DNA of 64,000 bases from Demequina litoralis (GCF_030418455.1 NZ_JAUHPW010000005.1:172111-236110), one strand, 5' to 3'. Positions 9,703-18,425 are shown, counted from the first letter of the stretch. A program made the numbers and translations. The notes: generated from the sequence alone by a model not told the origin.

Positions 9703-10287
9703 ATGAGCGATCCGCGCATCGTGCCTGCCAACCGGGTCTCCCGCGAGGACCTCGACCTCGTGATGCGCGACGGCGGCGACGCCAGCTCCTGCCGCTGCCA
9801 GTGGTTCAAGCTGCCGCAGTCGCAGTGGCAGTCCACCGGCCGCGACGCCCGGGACGATGCGCTGGCCGAGCAGGCGGGATGCGGGCACCCCGACGCGGCG
9901 GCGACGTCGGGCCCCGTCGCATACGTGGACGACGAGCCCGCCGGGTGGGTCGCCGTCGAGCCGCGCGTCGCCTACCCGCGACTGCGGACGGCACGGATCC
10001 CGTGGACCGGCCGGGACGAGGACCGGGACGATGCGGGGGTGTGGGCCGTCACCTGCTTCGTGGTCCGCCGGGGTTTCCGCGGGCGGGGTCTCGCGAAGTC
10101 GCTGGCAGTGGCGGCCGTGGCGCATGCCCAGGCGGGCGGCGCGACGGCGGTCGAGGGCTATCCGCGTGTGGACGGCGGGACCGTGTCCGACCTGTTCGTG
10201 GGGTCCGCGTCCGTGTTCGCCGCTGCCGGGATGACCGAGGTGTCCCGGCCCACCCCGCTGCGCGCCGTCATGCGCGTGGAGCTGTGA
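9703..10287 (+). CDS. GNAT family N-acetyltransferase
   Basis: 194 aa. VWAVTCFVVRRGFRGRGLAK contains the acetyl-CoA binding motif (R-G-x-G-R/L) at about 120-130; GGATAVEGYPR and FVGSASVFAAAGM are the following strand and helix. The N-terminal Cys pair in SSCRCQWF is typical of this subgroup. The substrate is unknown. TAGCCT ends six bases before the ATG, a leaderless start. The stop overlaps the next ATG (TGATG). Two copies of the dispersed 9-mer lie in frame as Asp-Asp-Ala. Confidence 0.85.
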   Translation: MSDPRIVPANRVSREDLDLVMRDGGDASSCRCQWFKLPQSQWQSTGRDARDDALAEQAGCGHPDAAATSGPVAYVDDEPAGWVAVEPRVAYPRLRTARIPWTGRDEDRDDAGVWAVTCFVVRRGFRGRGLAKSLAVAAVAHAQAGGATAVEGYPRVDGGTVSDLFVGSASVFAAAGMTEVSRPTPLRAVMRVEL

Positions 10288-10673
10288 TGCTCGCGGCGGC
10301 GATGGTCCTCGCGGGGCTCGCGGCGCTCGTGCACGTGTACATCTTCTGGCTCGAGTCGGTCGTGTGGATGCGGCCGGCGACGCGGCGGGTGTTCAGGATC
10401 GCGTCGGAGGACGATGCGCGGACCACCCGGGCGCTCGCCTACAACCAGGGCTTCTACAACCTGTTCCTCGCGGTGGTGACGGTCGTGGGCATCGTGCTGC
10501 TCGCGACCGGGTCGACGCCGGCCGGGGCCGCGCTCGTCTACGCAGGCAGCGGGTCGATGGTGGCGGCGGCGCTCGTGCTGGTGTCGGGGTCGCGGGCGTA
10601 CGCGCGGGCCGCGGCGATCCAGGGGACGCTGCCGCTGCTCGCGGTGGTGGCGCTCACCGCCGCCGTGGTGTGA
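10287..10673 (+). CDS. DUF1304 family membrane protein
   Basis: 128 aa with four predicted membrane helices. The N-terminal helix LAALVHVYIFWLESVVWMRP and the ALAYNQGFYNLFLA segment are family hallmarks. It is translationally coupled to the GNAT gene by a TGATG overlap, so the two may work together, but the family has no established function. Confidence 0.82.
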   Translation: MLAAAMVLAGLAALVHVYIFWLESVVWMRPATRRVFRIASEDDARTTRALAYNQGFYNLFLAVVTVVGIVLLATGSTPAGAALVYAGSGSMVAAALVLVSGSRAYARAAAIQGTLPLLAVVALTAAVV

Positions 10674-10686
10674 CGCGCAGGGTCGG

Positions 10687-11283
10687 CTAGGCCTCGGCCT
10701 GCTTGGCCTCGAGCCGCTCCTTCGACGCCGCGCGCCACACCTTCACCCCGGCGTCCGCGTTGAGCAGGGCGATCCCCACGCCGACGACGATGTCGGGCCA
10801 GCCCGACACCCACGCGAGCGCGATCGCCGCGGACGCGATGATCGCGACGTTGGCCAGCGCATCGTTCCGTGCGGACAGCCACGCCGCGCGGGCGAGCGAG
10901 CCGCCCGCGTGGCGGTGGCGCGCGAGGATCGCGGCCGCCGTCAGGTTGGCCGCGAGCGCACCGAGCGCGGTCACGGTCAGCGGGACCGTCTCGGGACGCG
11001 TGGGGTCGAGGATCTTCACCACGGCGGTGACGAGCGTGACGAGGGCGGGCACGAGGATCACGATCGCGAGCGCATGACCCACGCGCGAGCGCCGGTGCAG
11101 CGGCCACGCGGCGGCGAAGAAGATCAGCAGGTTGAGGATGCCGTCCTCGAGGAAGTCGATCGAGTCCGCCACGAGCGCGACCGAGCCGATGAGCTGCGAC
11201 ACCGTGAACTCGACAACCGCGTAGGCGAGGTTGATGAGGGCGACCGCGAGCACGGCGCGGCGGAGCGGGTCGAGGCGGGCCAT
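10687..11283 (-). CDS. Cation diffusion facilitator-type transporter
   Basis: 198 aa with about six membrane segments and no C-terminal cytoplasmic domain, a short CDF form. SVALVADSIDFLEDG in helix 2 and SARNDALANVAIIASA in helix 5 hold the paired Asp positions used for divalent metal binding; the family exchanges Zn/Mn/Fe for protons. The metal is not predictable. Minus-strand CACGCT lies six bases before the ATG, a weak leaderless signal. The stop is 13 bp past the convergent DUF1304 stop. Confidence 0.82.
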   Translation of the reverse strand: MARLDPLRRAVLAVALINLAYAVVEFTVSQLIGSVALVADSIDFLEDGILNLLIFFAAAWPLHRRSRVGHALAIVILVPALVTLVTAVVKILDPTRPETVPLTVTALGALAANLTAAAILARHRHAGGSLARAAWLSARNDALANVAIIASAAIALAWVSGWPDIVVGVGIALLNADAGVKVWRAASKERLEAKQAEA

Positions 11284-11295
11284 GCGCCCAGCGTG

Positions 11296-11961
11296 TCAGG
11301 TGCGGGGCGCGGGCTCCGGAGCGCCGCGCACCAGCAGGCACAGCGCCAGCCCCGCCTCGGCGAGCAGGCTCACGGCGAACGCGGGGTAGCTCAGCTCGGG
11401 CTGGTCGGGGACCAGCAGCGCCTGCAGGAACCAGAACGCGACCGCCACCGCGTCGAGCAGCACCAGGTAGCCGAGCGCGCGCGGCACCAGCCTGCTGCGC
11501 AGGAGCAGCACGCCGAGCGGGACGAGCCACGTGCTGAAGAACAGCTGCGCGGCCACCACGCCGTTGCCATGCAGGTCGATCGCGACGAGGGTCGCGCCGA
11601 CGCCGGCCTCCGACCCGAGGCCCACGGTGAGAACGACGAGGCTCGCCGTGTAGACCGCGACGCCGACCGCGTTGAGCACCAGGAACAGCTGCGCCAGGCT
11701 CCGGCCGAAGGGCCGCAGCAGCACCTGCAGCGCCCATGCGGCGAGCAGGAACAGCAGCTGCGACACCAGCGCGAAGACCAGGCCGACCCGGAAGCGCATC
11801 TCGGCGGTGGCGATGAGGTCGACGAGCGCATCCTCGTTGCTCAGCCCGATGCGCCCGATCTGGTCCGCGAGGAACGAGGCGAGGATGAAGGAGAGGTACA
11901 GGGCCCCGGCGGTCCGGGCGATCGCTGACCGGCGCCCGTGAGGCTCGTGCTCGGCAGACAT
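11296..11961 (-). CDS. DUF4386 family membrane protein
   Basis: 221 aa with six predicted helices. TAGALYLSFILASFLAD at the start, the central AQLFFSTWLVPLGVLLLRS and LGYLVLLDAVAVAFWF match the DUF4386 pattern. GAGGGGGTCGCG precedes the ATG at 11959-11961; longer in-frame starts were rejected. Function is unknown. It ends 12 bp before the CDF start on the same strand, so the two may be co-transcribed. Confidence 0.8.
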   Translation of the reverse strand: MSAEHEPHGRRSAIARTAGALYLSFILASFLADQIGRIGLSNEDALVDLIATAEMRFRVGLVFALVSQLLFLLAAWALQVLLRPFGRSLAQLFLVLNAVGVAVYTASLVVLTVGLGSEAGVGATLVAIDLHGNGVVAAQLFFSTWLVPLGVLLLRSRLVPRALGYLVLLDAVAVAFWFLQALLVPDQPELSYPAFAVSLLAEAGLALCLLVRGAPEPAPRT

Positions 11962-12066
11962 CGCGACCCCCTCGGTCGGCGAGCTTCGACTCCTCCAGTC
12001 AAGCACTGCGGAGGTGTGTGCGCGGATGGGCGCCAGCGAGAGGCGCACGGACCCGCGACGCCGGTA

Positions 12067-12096
12067 GTTGACACGTCAACACATCGCCCCTACATT
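12067..12096 (+). promoter_or_regulatory. DoxX promoter with overlapping operator-like palindrome
   Basis: TTGACA (12068-12073), a 17-bp spacer and TACATT (12091-12096) make one of the best consensus promoters in the window. GTTGAC-AC-GTCAAC (12067-12080) is a near-perfect palindrome across the -35, where a repressor would block RNA polymerase. The following leader is unusually A+T-rich. Confidence 0.7.
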
Positions 12097-12130
12097 TACT
12101 TCAACCTACAAGCATTCGAAGGACAACTCG

Positions 12131-12550
12131 ATGGACACCGTCTTCCTCATCGCGCGCATCCTGGTCGCGCTCATCTTCCTGCTCTCCGCCGTCGGCCACG
12201 TCGCCAACGCGAACGCGATGGCCCAGTACGCCGACTACAAGGGCGCGCCGGGCGGCAAGGCCGGCGTGATCGTGTCCGGCATCGCCATGGGCGTCGGCGG
12301 CCTCATGATCCTTCTCGGCATCTGGGGCGAGATCGGCGCGCTGCTCATCGCCGCGACGCTCATCCCGGTCACCTTCTTCATGCACGCGTTCTGGAAGGAG
12401 ACGGACCCGCAGGCCCGCCAGACCGAGCAGATCTCGTTCAACAAGAACCTGGGCCTCATCGGCGGCGCTCTTGCGCTGTTCCTGCTCTTCGCGAGTCAGG
12501 GCGCCGCGATGGGGCTCACCGTCACCGAGCCGCTCCTCACCATCGCCTGA
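12131..12550 (+). CDS. DoxX family membrane protein
   Basis: 139 aa with four membrane helices. The LIARILVALIFLLSAVGHV start, the GKAGVIVSGIAMGVGG helix and MHAFWKETDPQARQTEQISFNKNLGLIGGAL are typical of DoxX/YphA-type proteins, which are often induced by electrophile or redox stress. The start ATG follows GAAGGACAACTCG. The promoter carries a likely repressor site, consistent with stress induction. No regulator gene is adjacent. Confidence 0.85.
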   Translation: MDTVFLIARILVALIFLLSAVGHVANANAMAQYADYKGAPGGKAGVIVSGIAMGVGGLMILLGIWGEIGALLIAATLIPVTFFMHAFWKETDPQARQTEQISFNKNLGLIGGALALFLLFASQGAAMGLTVTEPLLTIA

Positions 12551-12630
12551 GCTGCGGCCGACGTGCCACGGGGCGGCCCCGACCGGGCCGCCCCGTGGTG
12601 CGCGCGAGCGGGTGATCCGCCGCTGTCGGA

Positions 12631-12707
<77 letters not shown>

Positions 12708-12797
12708 TCCGCGCCGTCGTCGGCGCGATGTTCCTCGCTCGCGCGAGGCTCCGCTACTCTAGTACGCGCCGCGCAGGCGTCAGCGCCGGTCGGCTTC

Positions 12798-12871
12798 GCG
12801 GGTGTAGCTCAATGGTAGAGCCTCAGTCTTCCAAACTGATTGCGCGGGTTCGATTCCCGTCACCCGCTCCA
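12798..12871 (+). tRNA. tRNA-Gly (anticodon UCC)
   Basis: Acceptor GCGGGTG/CACCCGC, D-arm GCTCAATGGTAGAGC, anticodon loop CTTCCAA (TCC), T-arm CGGGTTCGATTCCCG, encoded CCA at 12869-12871. It is transcribed divergently from tRNA-Pro. The IS481-like end begins directly after the CCA. Confidence 0.96.
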
Positions 12872-13030
12872 TGTGATGTGTCGGGACATCGTTCACAGAT
12901 GTCTCGGGTCATCGTTCACCACAGGCCCCTCCTTCGGGAGGGGCCTGTGGTGTTTCCTGGGCTGGTAGTCGTGGGTCTCGTCGAGGTGGTGCTCGGCGAT
13001 GATCGCGCCGGTGGTGCGGTCGGGGCGCAC
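12872..13030 (-). mobile_element. Remnant of an IS481-type insertion sequence (one end)
   Basis: The end is made of two 23-bp tandem repeats, 12875-12897 and 12898-12920, each of form GATGTSTCGGGNCATCGTTC, like the terminal repeats of actinobacterial IS481 elements. Next comes a 16-bp perfect hairpin with TTCG loop (12917-12952). Reading out of it on the minus strand is a transposase C-terminus (13030-12893). The rest of the element is missing: at 13031 the sequence becomes the 150-bp repeat. The IS end abuts tRNA-Gly. The element is non-functional as it stands. Confidence 0.6.
12893..13030 (-). pseudogene. C-terminal fragment of IS481-family transposase
   Basis: About 45 codons. TTGAIIAEHHLDETHDYQPR resembles the family C-terminus (TGE-I/L-x-x-x-LDP-x-x-DYQP). 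The catalytic DDE core is absent. The frame continues through the terminator hairpin to a TGA inside the terminal repeat (12893-12895). Upstream the frame runs into the unrelated 150-bp repeat, so the gene is truncated. Confidence 0.55.
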
Positions 13031-13180
13031 GCGTGTCGGCGGGCGGGCGCGCACTTCGTGTTCGCGTATTTCAGCGCAGGCTTGAACACGATTCGCCGCG
13101 GGCAGCTGAACCGCCCCTCCGGCGGGGCTGTTCAAGCGATTCCTGAAACACGCGAGCACGACTTGCACGCGAGCGCGCCT
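13031..13180 (+). repeat. 150-bp palindromic repeat, copy 1
   Basis: Aligns without gaps over 150 bp to 63694-63843, at roughly 80% identity by eye. Inside it TTTCAGCGCAGGCTTGAACA (13069-13088) and TGTTCAAGCGATTCCTGAAA (13129-13148) form an inverted repeat with 15 of 20 positions paired. No ORF fits it. It adjoins the IS481 remnant on one side. Confidence 0.75.
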
Positions 13181-13254
13181 GCCTGGCCCGCGGCGAGGAG
13201 CGCGAGCGCGCCGCACAAGGCGGTGCCGCAACTGCAAGGCGCGTGGCGGTGGCG

Positions 13255-13308
13255 CTGGGCCGTCCCGTGCGAGGCGCTCAGCGCCCGATGGCCAGGACGG
13301 GCGCCCAG
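13255..13308 (-). terminator. Possible terminator of the 960-aa fusion gene
   Basis: CTGGGC-CGTCC (13255-13265) can pair with GGACG...GCCCAG (13295-13308), with an inner GGCGC-TCA-GCGCC stem in the loop. The stem has a bulge, so this is tentative. 13181-13342 otherwise holds nothing I recognise. Confidence 0.35.
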
Positions 13309-13342
13309 CACCTCGCAGCGCGCCGGCCGATTCGGCCCACGC

Positions 13343-16225
13343 CTACAGCGCCGCCCAGGCCTTCCGCCTCACCATCACCCGTTCGAGCGCGTCGAGGAAG
13401 CGCGCGACCGCCTCCTCGCCGATGGTGAGCGGCGGCTTGATCTTGAGCACGTTCTTGTGGTCGCCGGTCGGCTGCACGATCACGCCCTCCTCGAGCAGCG
13501 CCTCGCAGATCTCGCGAGCGCCGTCCGGGTCGGGCGCGTCCGGCCCACCGGCGACCACCTCGACGCCCAGGTACAGGCCCATCCCGTGGACAGCCCCGAG
13601 CCCGGGGAAGTGCTCGCACAGCCCCAGCAGGCCCGCGTGCAGCCGGTCCCCCATCACCCGCGCGTTCTCCTGGAGCCCGTCCTCGTCGAGCACGCGCAGC
13701 ACCGTCGAACCCACGACGCAGCTCACGGGGCTCCCTCCCGCCGACGAGAAGAACGAGCCCTCGACCGCGAAGGCCTCCGCGATCGCGCGGGTGGTGATCA
13801 CCGCGCCGAGCGGATGCCCGTTGCCCATGGCCTTCGCGACCGCGATGACGTCCGGCTCCACGCCCTGCTGCTCGAAGCCCCAGAAGTGCGCGCCGAGCCG
13901 CCCGTAGCTCACCTGCACCTCGTCCGCCACGACGATGCCTCCCCGCGCGTGCACCGCATCGGCGAGCCCGGCGAGGTAGCCGTCGGGCAGGAGGATGCCG
14001 CCACCGTTGCCGAAGATCGGCTCCGCGACGAGGCCCGCCAGCTCGACCCCCGCTCCGTCCAGCTCGGCGAGCCGCACGAGCGCGTCCTCGAGGTAGCGGC
14101 CCGCGTCGGCGCCGCGATGACGCCCCCGGTAGGCGTTGGGGGCATCGAGCAGGTGGACCCAGCCCGGGCGCGACTCGAGCGCACCCGGGTTGTCGCCCAG
14201 CGAAGTCGAGATCGCATCGGCCCCCACGGTCCAACCGTGGTACGCCTCGGTGAGCGCGAGGATGTCGGTGCGGCCGGTCGCGGCGCGCGCGATCCGGATC
14301 GCGAGGTCCACCGCCTCCGAGCCGCTGTTGACGAGCAGCACCGTGTCGAGCCCGTCGGGCGCGCGCGCCGCCAGCTCCTCGGAGAACGCGACCACCGCCT
14401 CGTAGTGGAAGCGCGAGTTGGTGTTGAGCAGGCGCAGCTGGCGCGCGACCGCATCGGCGATCCGCGATTCACCGTGGCCCAGGATCGCGACGTTGTTGAC
14501 CATGTCGAGATAGCCGCGGCCGTCGGTGTCGAGCAGGTGGTGGCGCCAGCCGCGTTCGATGCGCGGCGGCGCGGCGTAGTAGTGCTCCTGGACGCGAGCG
14601 AAGGCGTGGTCGCGCGCGTCCAGCAGCGCCTGCGGCGAGCGGGACGATGCGACGTTCGCCGGGACGCGGCCGAGCAGCGGGGCGGGGTCCGGGCACAACG
14701 CCTCCCACGCCTCGTCGTGGCCGGGCGCCACGCGCGGCGGCGGTGCGAGGTCGGGCAGCACGGACTGCCAGACGAGCACGACGGCGGTGCCGTCCGGGCC
14801 CTCCGCCGCGCGCGCGAGCGCTTCGCCCGCGACCACACGGGTGCCGGCCGTCGCCCGCGGCACCACGCCTCGCACGTGCACGGCGGGCCCGTAGTCGATC
14901 CTCACCGTGAGCGCGTCGCCCTCCGCGCTCGTCACGACGCCGCCGTTGGGGCTCACCACCGGGGTGCCCGGTGAGACGGCTATTGCGCGCCCCGCGAGCC
15001 GCGAGCGCGGCGTCCCAGGACCCGCCGCCTCGGGCAGCAGGAGGCGCTCGCCGTAGCGCGAGAGCGCGCCCGCGGCCTCCCCGCGCTCCGCCGCGAGCGC
15101 GGAGCGCGGGGTGCCGGCCTCGAGCCACGCGCCGGCGTCGTAGGCGGGAGAGGTCACGGACAGGTCCACCTCGGCGGCCTCGGCGAGCCCGGCGATCATC
15201 GGCGTGAAGGTGCGTGAGGCGGGTTCGGGCACGCGGCCGAGCGCGTGGCGCACCAGCAGCTCCGCCTCGTCGAGGCCGAGCGACGTGGCGCGCTCGAGCA
15301 TGCGCGCCTCGAGCGGACGGCGCGCGCGGGCGTAGGCGTTGTCGGGCTGGTCGGCGAGCACGCGCTCGCCCGCGGCGGCGAGGACCACGGCGCGCGCGAT
15401 CACGAGCGGCCACAGCGCCACGACCTCCTCGTCCGTGAGGGGCGCGATCGCGTCGAAGGCCGCCACGGCATCGAGGGCGTCGCGCACGGCCGGGCCGTCG
15501 TGCTGGAGCAGCCCGCATGCGAGGATCGCCGCTTCCCCGACCGCCCACCCGAGGCCCACGTCGCCCAGGTCGATGATCCCCGTCACGGCGCCCTCGGCGT
15601 CGACGAGCACGTTGTCCGCGGTCAGGTCGCCGTGCACGGCCTGAACCTGGAGCCGTCCCGTGACGTCCGCGATCCGCGCGCCCGCGGACTCGAGCAGCGC
15701 TCCGAGGCGTGCGTGCTCCTCTGCGCCGAGCGCGGCGGCCGCGCCGTCAAGCACCTCGCGCGCACGGCGCAGGTCCCACGCGCCCGACTCAAGGCCGGGA
15801 TGGTCGAGGCCGGCGAGCGCGGCGGTGACGCCGCCGGCGATGGCGCCCAGCGTGGCGGGCATGCCCTCGGGCAGCCGCGATGCCGCGATCGGCGGCGCGC
15901 CGTCGAGGAAGTCGAGTACGCGCGCGTGGCGACCGTCCCCCAGAGGGACGATGCGCGTGCCGGCCCGCGTCGGATGGACGCGGGGCACGGCGGCGACGAC
16001 CGCGGGGTCGGCGGCGAGGCGCGCGAGAGCGGCGTCCTGCGCCTCGAGGGCTGCGCGGGACACGCCCGCGTGCGACACCTTGAGGAGGCGTCGGCCGCCG
16101 TCGGCGAGCGTGAGGAGGACGTTGCGGTCCTCGTTGCTGCCGAGGTCGCGGGCGTCGACCGGGTCGAGGCCCCACTCCCTCGCGGCGAGCTCGCGCAGCG
16201 CGGTCAGGTCGGGTGTCGTGCTCAT
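13343..16225 (-). CDS. APH-type kinase / M23-like domain / class III aminotransferase fusion
   Basis: 960 aa, three domains. Residues about 1-330 are an APH/choline-kinase-like fold with VHGDLTADN (His198, Asp200) and IIDLGDVGLG (metal-binding Asp). About 420-510 (SPNGGVVTSAEGDALTVRI, YGPAVHVRGVV) resembles an M23/lipoyl-type beta domain without obvious peptidase residues. About 560-960 is a PLP-dependent class III aminotransferase with NSGSEAVDLAIRIAR, VADEVQVSYGRLG and Lys798 in AVAKAMGNGHPLG. Known relatives phosphorylate an amino alcohol or hydroxylysine and then remove phosphate by PLP chemistry (ETNPPL/PHYKPL type), so a phospho-lyase pathway in one chain is the likeliest role; the substrate is inferred. 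No good ribosome site precedes the ATG, and a 9-mer copy lies at 16232-16240. Confidence 0.85.
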   Translation of the reverse strand: MSTTPDLTALRELAAREWGLDPVDARDLGSNEDRNVLLTLADGGRRLLKVSHAGVSRAALEAQDAALARLAADPAVVAAVPRVHPTRAGTRIVPLGDGRHARVLDFLDGAPPIAASRLPEGMPATLGAIAGGVTAALAGLDHPGLESGAWDLRRAREVLDGAAAALGAEEHARLGALLESAGARIADVTGRLQVQAVHGDLTADNVLVDAEGAVTGIIDLGDVGLGWAVGEAAILACGLLQHDGPAVRDALDAVAAFDAIAPLTDEEVVALWPLVIARAVVLAAAGERVLADQPDNAYARARRPLEARMLERATSLGLDEAELLVRHALGRVPEPASRTFTPMIAGLAEAAEVDLSVTSPAYDAGAWLEAGTPRSALAAERGEAAGALSRYGERLLLPEAAGPGTPRSRLAGRAIAVSPGTPVVSPNGGVVTSAEGDALTVRIDYGPAVHVRGVVPRATAGTRVVAGEALARAAEGPDGTAVVLVWQSVLPDLAPPPRVAPGHDEAWEALCPDPAPLLGRVPANVASSRSPQALLDARDHAFARVQEHYYAAPPRIERGWRHHLLDTDGRGYLDMVNNVAILGHGESRIADAVARQLRLLNTNSRFHYEAVVAFSEELAARAPDGLDTVLLVNSGSEAVDLAIRIARAATGRTDILALTEAYHGWTVGADAISTSLGDNPGALESRPGWVHLLDAPNAYRGRHRGADAGRYLEDALVRLAELDGAGVELAGLVAEPIFGNGGGILLPDGYLAGLADAVHARGGIVVADEVQVSYGRLGAHFWGFEQQGVEPDVIAVAKAMGNGHPLGAVITTRAIAEAFAVEGSFFSSAGGSPVSCVVGSTVLRVLDEDGLQENARVMGDRLHAGLLGLCEHFPGLGAVHGMGLYLGVEVVAGGPDAPDPDGAREICEALLEEGVIVQPTGDHKNVLKIKPPLTIGEEAVARFLDALERVMVRRKAWAAL

Positions 16226-16301
16226 GATGAGCGCATCGTCGCACGCCCGCCCGCGAGTCGCCCGCGACGCGCGCGACGCCGCGGACCGTCCCGCATCGTG
16301 C

Positions 16302-17249
16302 CTAGGCGGAGGCCTTCGTGAGGGTCGCGAGCTCCTCCGCGGTGAGCTCGAGCGTCATGCCGGCCAGCAGCGGTTCGAGCTGCTCGAGCGTGCGGGCCGA
16401 GGCGATGGGGGCGACCACGGTGGGCTGGTCGCGGAGCCAGGCGAGGGCGACCGCCGCGACGGGCACGTCGTTGGCCTCGGCCGCGGCGTCGAGCGCGGCG
16501 AGGACGCGCCGGCCGCGGTCGTCGAGGTACTCGCCGGCCTGGGCCGCGCGCTGGCTGTCGACCGTGGCGCCGTCGCGGTACTTGCCGGTGAGGAAGCCCT
16601 TGGCGAGCGCCCAGTACGGCAGGACGCCGAGGCCGTGGCGCTCCGCGGCGGCGCGCAGCTCGCCCTCGAAGCCGCGCTCCATGAGGTTGTAGTGGGGCTG
16701 CAGCGCGACCGGACGGTGGAGGCCTTCGCGATCGGCGATCGAGAACCACTCGTCGATGCGGTCGGCGCTGTAGTTGGAGATGCCGATCTCGCGCACGAGG
16801 CCCTCGTCGACGAGCCGCGAGAAGGCGGCGGCCGTCTCCTCGAGCGGGGTCGCCGCGTCGTCGAAGTGCGCGTAGTAGAGGTCGATGCGGTCGGTCTGGA
16901 GGCGCGCGAGGCTCGCACGTGCCGCCGCGGCCACGGTGTCTGCCGACAGACCCGGATACTCCGGATGCTGGCTCGCCTTGGTCGCGACGATGACGTCGTC
17001 GCGGCGGCCGCGGCTCGCGGCCCACTCGCCGATGACGGTCTCGGACTCGCCGCCGCGGTTGCCCTCGGCCCACGCCGAGTACACGTCCGCGGTGTCGATC
17101 ATGACGCCGCCGCCCCCGACGAAGGCGTCGAGGATCGCGTAGGAGGCGTCGCGGCCGGCGGTCCAGCCGAAGACGTTCCCGCCGAGCGCCAGCGAGGCGC
17201 GGGACAGGTCGAGGGAGCCGAGTGCGGTGGCGGTGATCTCTGCTGTCAT
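16302..17249 (-). CDS. Aldo/keto reductase
   Basis: 315 aa NADPH-dependent oxidoreductase of the AKR superfamily. The catalytic tetrad is visible: Asp52 and Tyr57 in DTADVYSAW, Lys in VIVATKASQ, His in YYAHFDD. GISNYSADRIDEW and the C-terminal PIASARTLEQLEPLL (NADPH-binding) complete it. The substrate is unknown. It lies 76 bp before the fusion gene on the same strand and could share its transcript. The ATG at 17247-17249 has no clear SD or leaderless -10. Confidence 0.9.
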   Translation of the reverse strand: MTAEITATALGSLDLSRASLALGGNVFGWTAGRDASYAILDAFVGGGGVMIDTADVYSAWAEGNRGGESETVIGEWAASRGRRDDVIVATKASQHPEYPGLSADTVAAAARASLARLQTDRIDLYYAHFDDAATPLEETAAAFSRLVDEGLVREIGISNYSADRIDEWFSIADREGLHRPVALQPHYNLMERGFEGELRAAAERHGLGVLPYWALAKGFLTGKYRDGATVDSQRAAQAGEYLDDRGRRVLAALDAAAEANDVPVAAVALAWLRDQPTVVAPIASARTLEQLEPLLAGMTLELTAEELATLTKASA

Positions 17250-17295
17250 GCAGATGTCAACGATTGGGGTCCCGCACGATTCCCGGACCGAGGGC

Positions 17296-17712
17296 CTAGA
17301 ACAGCCCGAGGATCACGCCCGCGACCGCGAGCGCCACCGTGTCGTGCGCCGTGTCGATGACCGTTACCGCTGGGCTGCGCACCGCGAAGCCGTTGTGGAT
17401 GGCGTGGGCGCCCCCGCGGAAGACCAGGCCGATGAGCGCGCCGAGCAGCAGCCCGCCCGCCCAGTCGTCGACCCCGAGCCCGTTCATCAGCATCGCGAGC
17501 AGCACGACCCCGAGGATGTTGAACACGATCGTGCCGCCGAAGGCCGCGCCCATGTTGGCGTCCTTCATGAGGTCGTCGGTGACCCCGGCCCGGTCCCGCC
17601 ACACCTTCCAGAAGCCGGCCGGCGAGTACCACCACCAGCCGATCGCGAAGCTGGCGACGAACGCCACGAGCACCGCGATCCAGTCGATCCCGTCGAACGT
17701 GATCCAGTCCAT
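17296..17712 (-). CDS. DUF1761 family membrane protein
   Basis: 138 aa with four predicted helices. IGWWWYSPAGFWKVWRD after helix 1 is the family signature, and GGAHAIHNGFAVRSP follows helix 3. GGGGGAGGGGTC precedes the ATG. Function is unknown; members are small integral proteins seen in many phyla. Confidence 0.85.
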   Translation of the reverse strand: MDWITFDGIDWIAVLVAFVASFAIGWWWYSPAGFWKVWRDRAGVTDDLMKDANMGAAFGGTIVFNILGVVLLAMLMNGLGVDDWAGGLLLGALIGLVFRGGAHAIHNGFAVRSPAVTVIDTAHDTVALAVAGVILGLF

Positions 17713-17834
17713 GACCCCTCCCCCGGGTCCACGGGCCGCCGCTGCGGCCCATCACTGCGAGAGTAGCCCCGGGCGCCGACACCGGCCCGCCCGCGCATCG
17801 TCCTCGCACCCCGCCCGGCCCACCGCCCACAGCG

Positions 17835-17913
17835 ACCGGCGTACGAGACCGCGCTCGCGCGCATCGTCCCTGGTCCCCGGGCGCGAGGTCGACGGCATAC
17901 GCCGGTTGCGCGC
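17835..17913. repeat. ACCGGCGTAC palindromic element, copy A
   Basis: Bounded by ACCGGCGTAC (17835-17844) and TACGCCGGT (17898-17906), the second followed by TGCGCGCG. It aligns in inverted orientation with 29237-29318, including the central CGCATCGTCCCTGGTC. It lies in the DUF1761-SRPBCC gap (17713-17954), which has no gene; another 9-mer copy is at 17794-17802. Confidence 0.6.
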
Positions 17914-17954
17914 GGCGTGGCCGGTCGCGCCCGGCGAGGCGGGGCAGAGGCCCG

Positions 17955-18425
17955 TCAGCCCCCGTCGCGCCCCTCGGCCGCGGCGGCGATGTGGTCGAGA
18001 TCGTCGGCGAGCGCCTTCTGCGTCGCCTTCATCCCGGCCTTGCCGAACAGGAGCCAGCCGATGCGCTGCGCCGGACCGGGGTCGGGCGTCTCGGCGGAGA
18101 AGTCGCAGACGATCCGCGTGCCGCCGTCCGTCTCGCCGAGCGAGTAGACCGTGCGGTACCGCGTGCCGCGCGACTCGGCGTGGATCGCGGTCGAGCGCGG
18201 GGCGTCGACCTCGACGACCTCCATCTCCTCGGTCTCCTCGCGGCCCCACATCCTGCGCGTCTCGCGCCAGCGGACGCCCACGTCGTACCCCGAGCCCTCG
18301 AGCCTCTCGAGGCTGACGATCGCCGGGATCACCTCGGACGCGTAGTCGAGGTCCGTGATGACGTCCCAGACCCTCTCGACCGCCGCGGCGATCTCCCTCT
18401 CGGCACGCACGCTGTGCCCCACCAT
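17955..18425 (-). CDS. SRPBCC family protein (polyketide cyclase/START-like)
   Basis: 156 aa helix-grip fold. VRAEREIAAAVERVWDVITD is the first strand and helix; GTRIVCDFSAETPDPG and the long C-terminal helix MKATQKALADDLDHIAAAAE close the hydrophobic cavity. It would bind a small lipid or hydrophobic ligand; catalysis is not implied. AGAGGGGACCGAAC precedes the ATG at 18423-18425, which decides this start over a longer frame. Confidence 0.8.
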   Translation of the reverse strand: MVGHSVRAEREIAAAVERVWDVITDLDYASEVIPAIVSLERLEGSGYDVGVRWRETRRMWGREETEEMEVVEVDAPRSTAIHAESRGTRYRTVYSLGETDGGTRIVCDFSAETPDPGPAQRIGWLLFGKAGMKATQKALADDLDHIAAAAEGRDGG

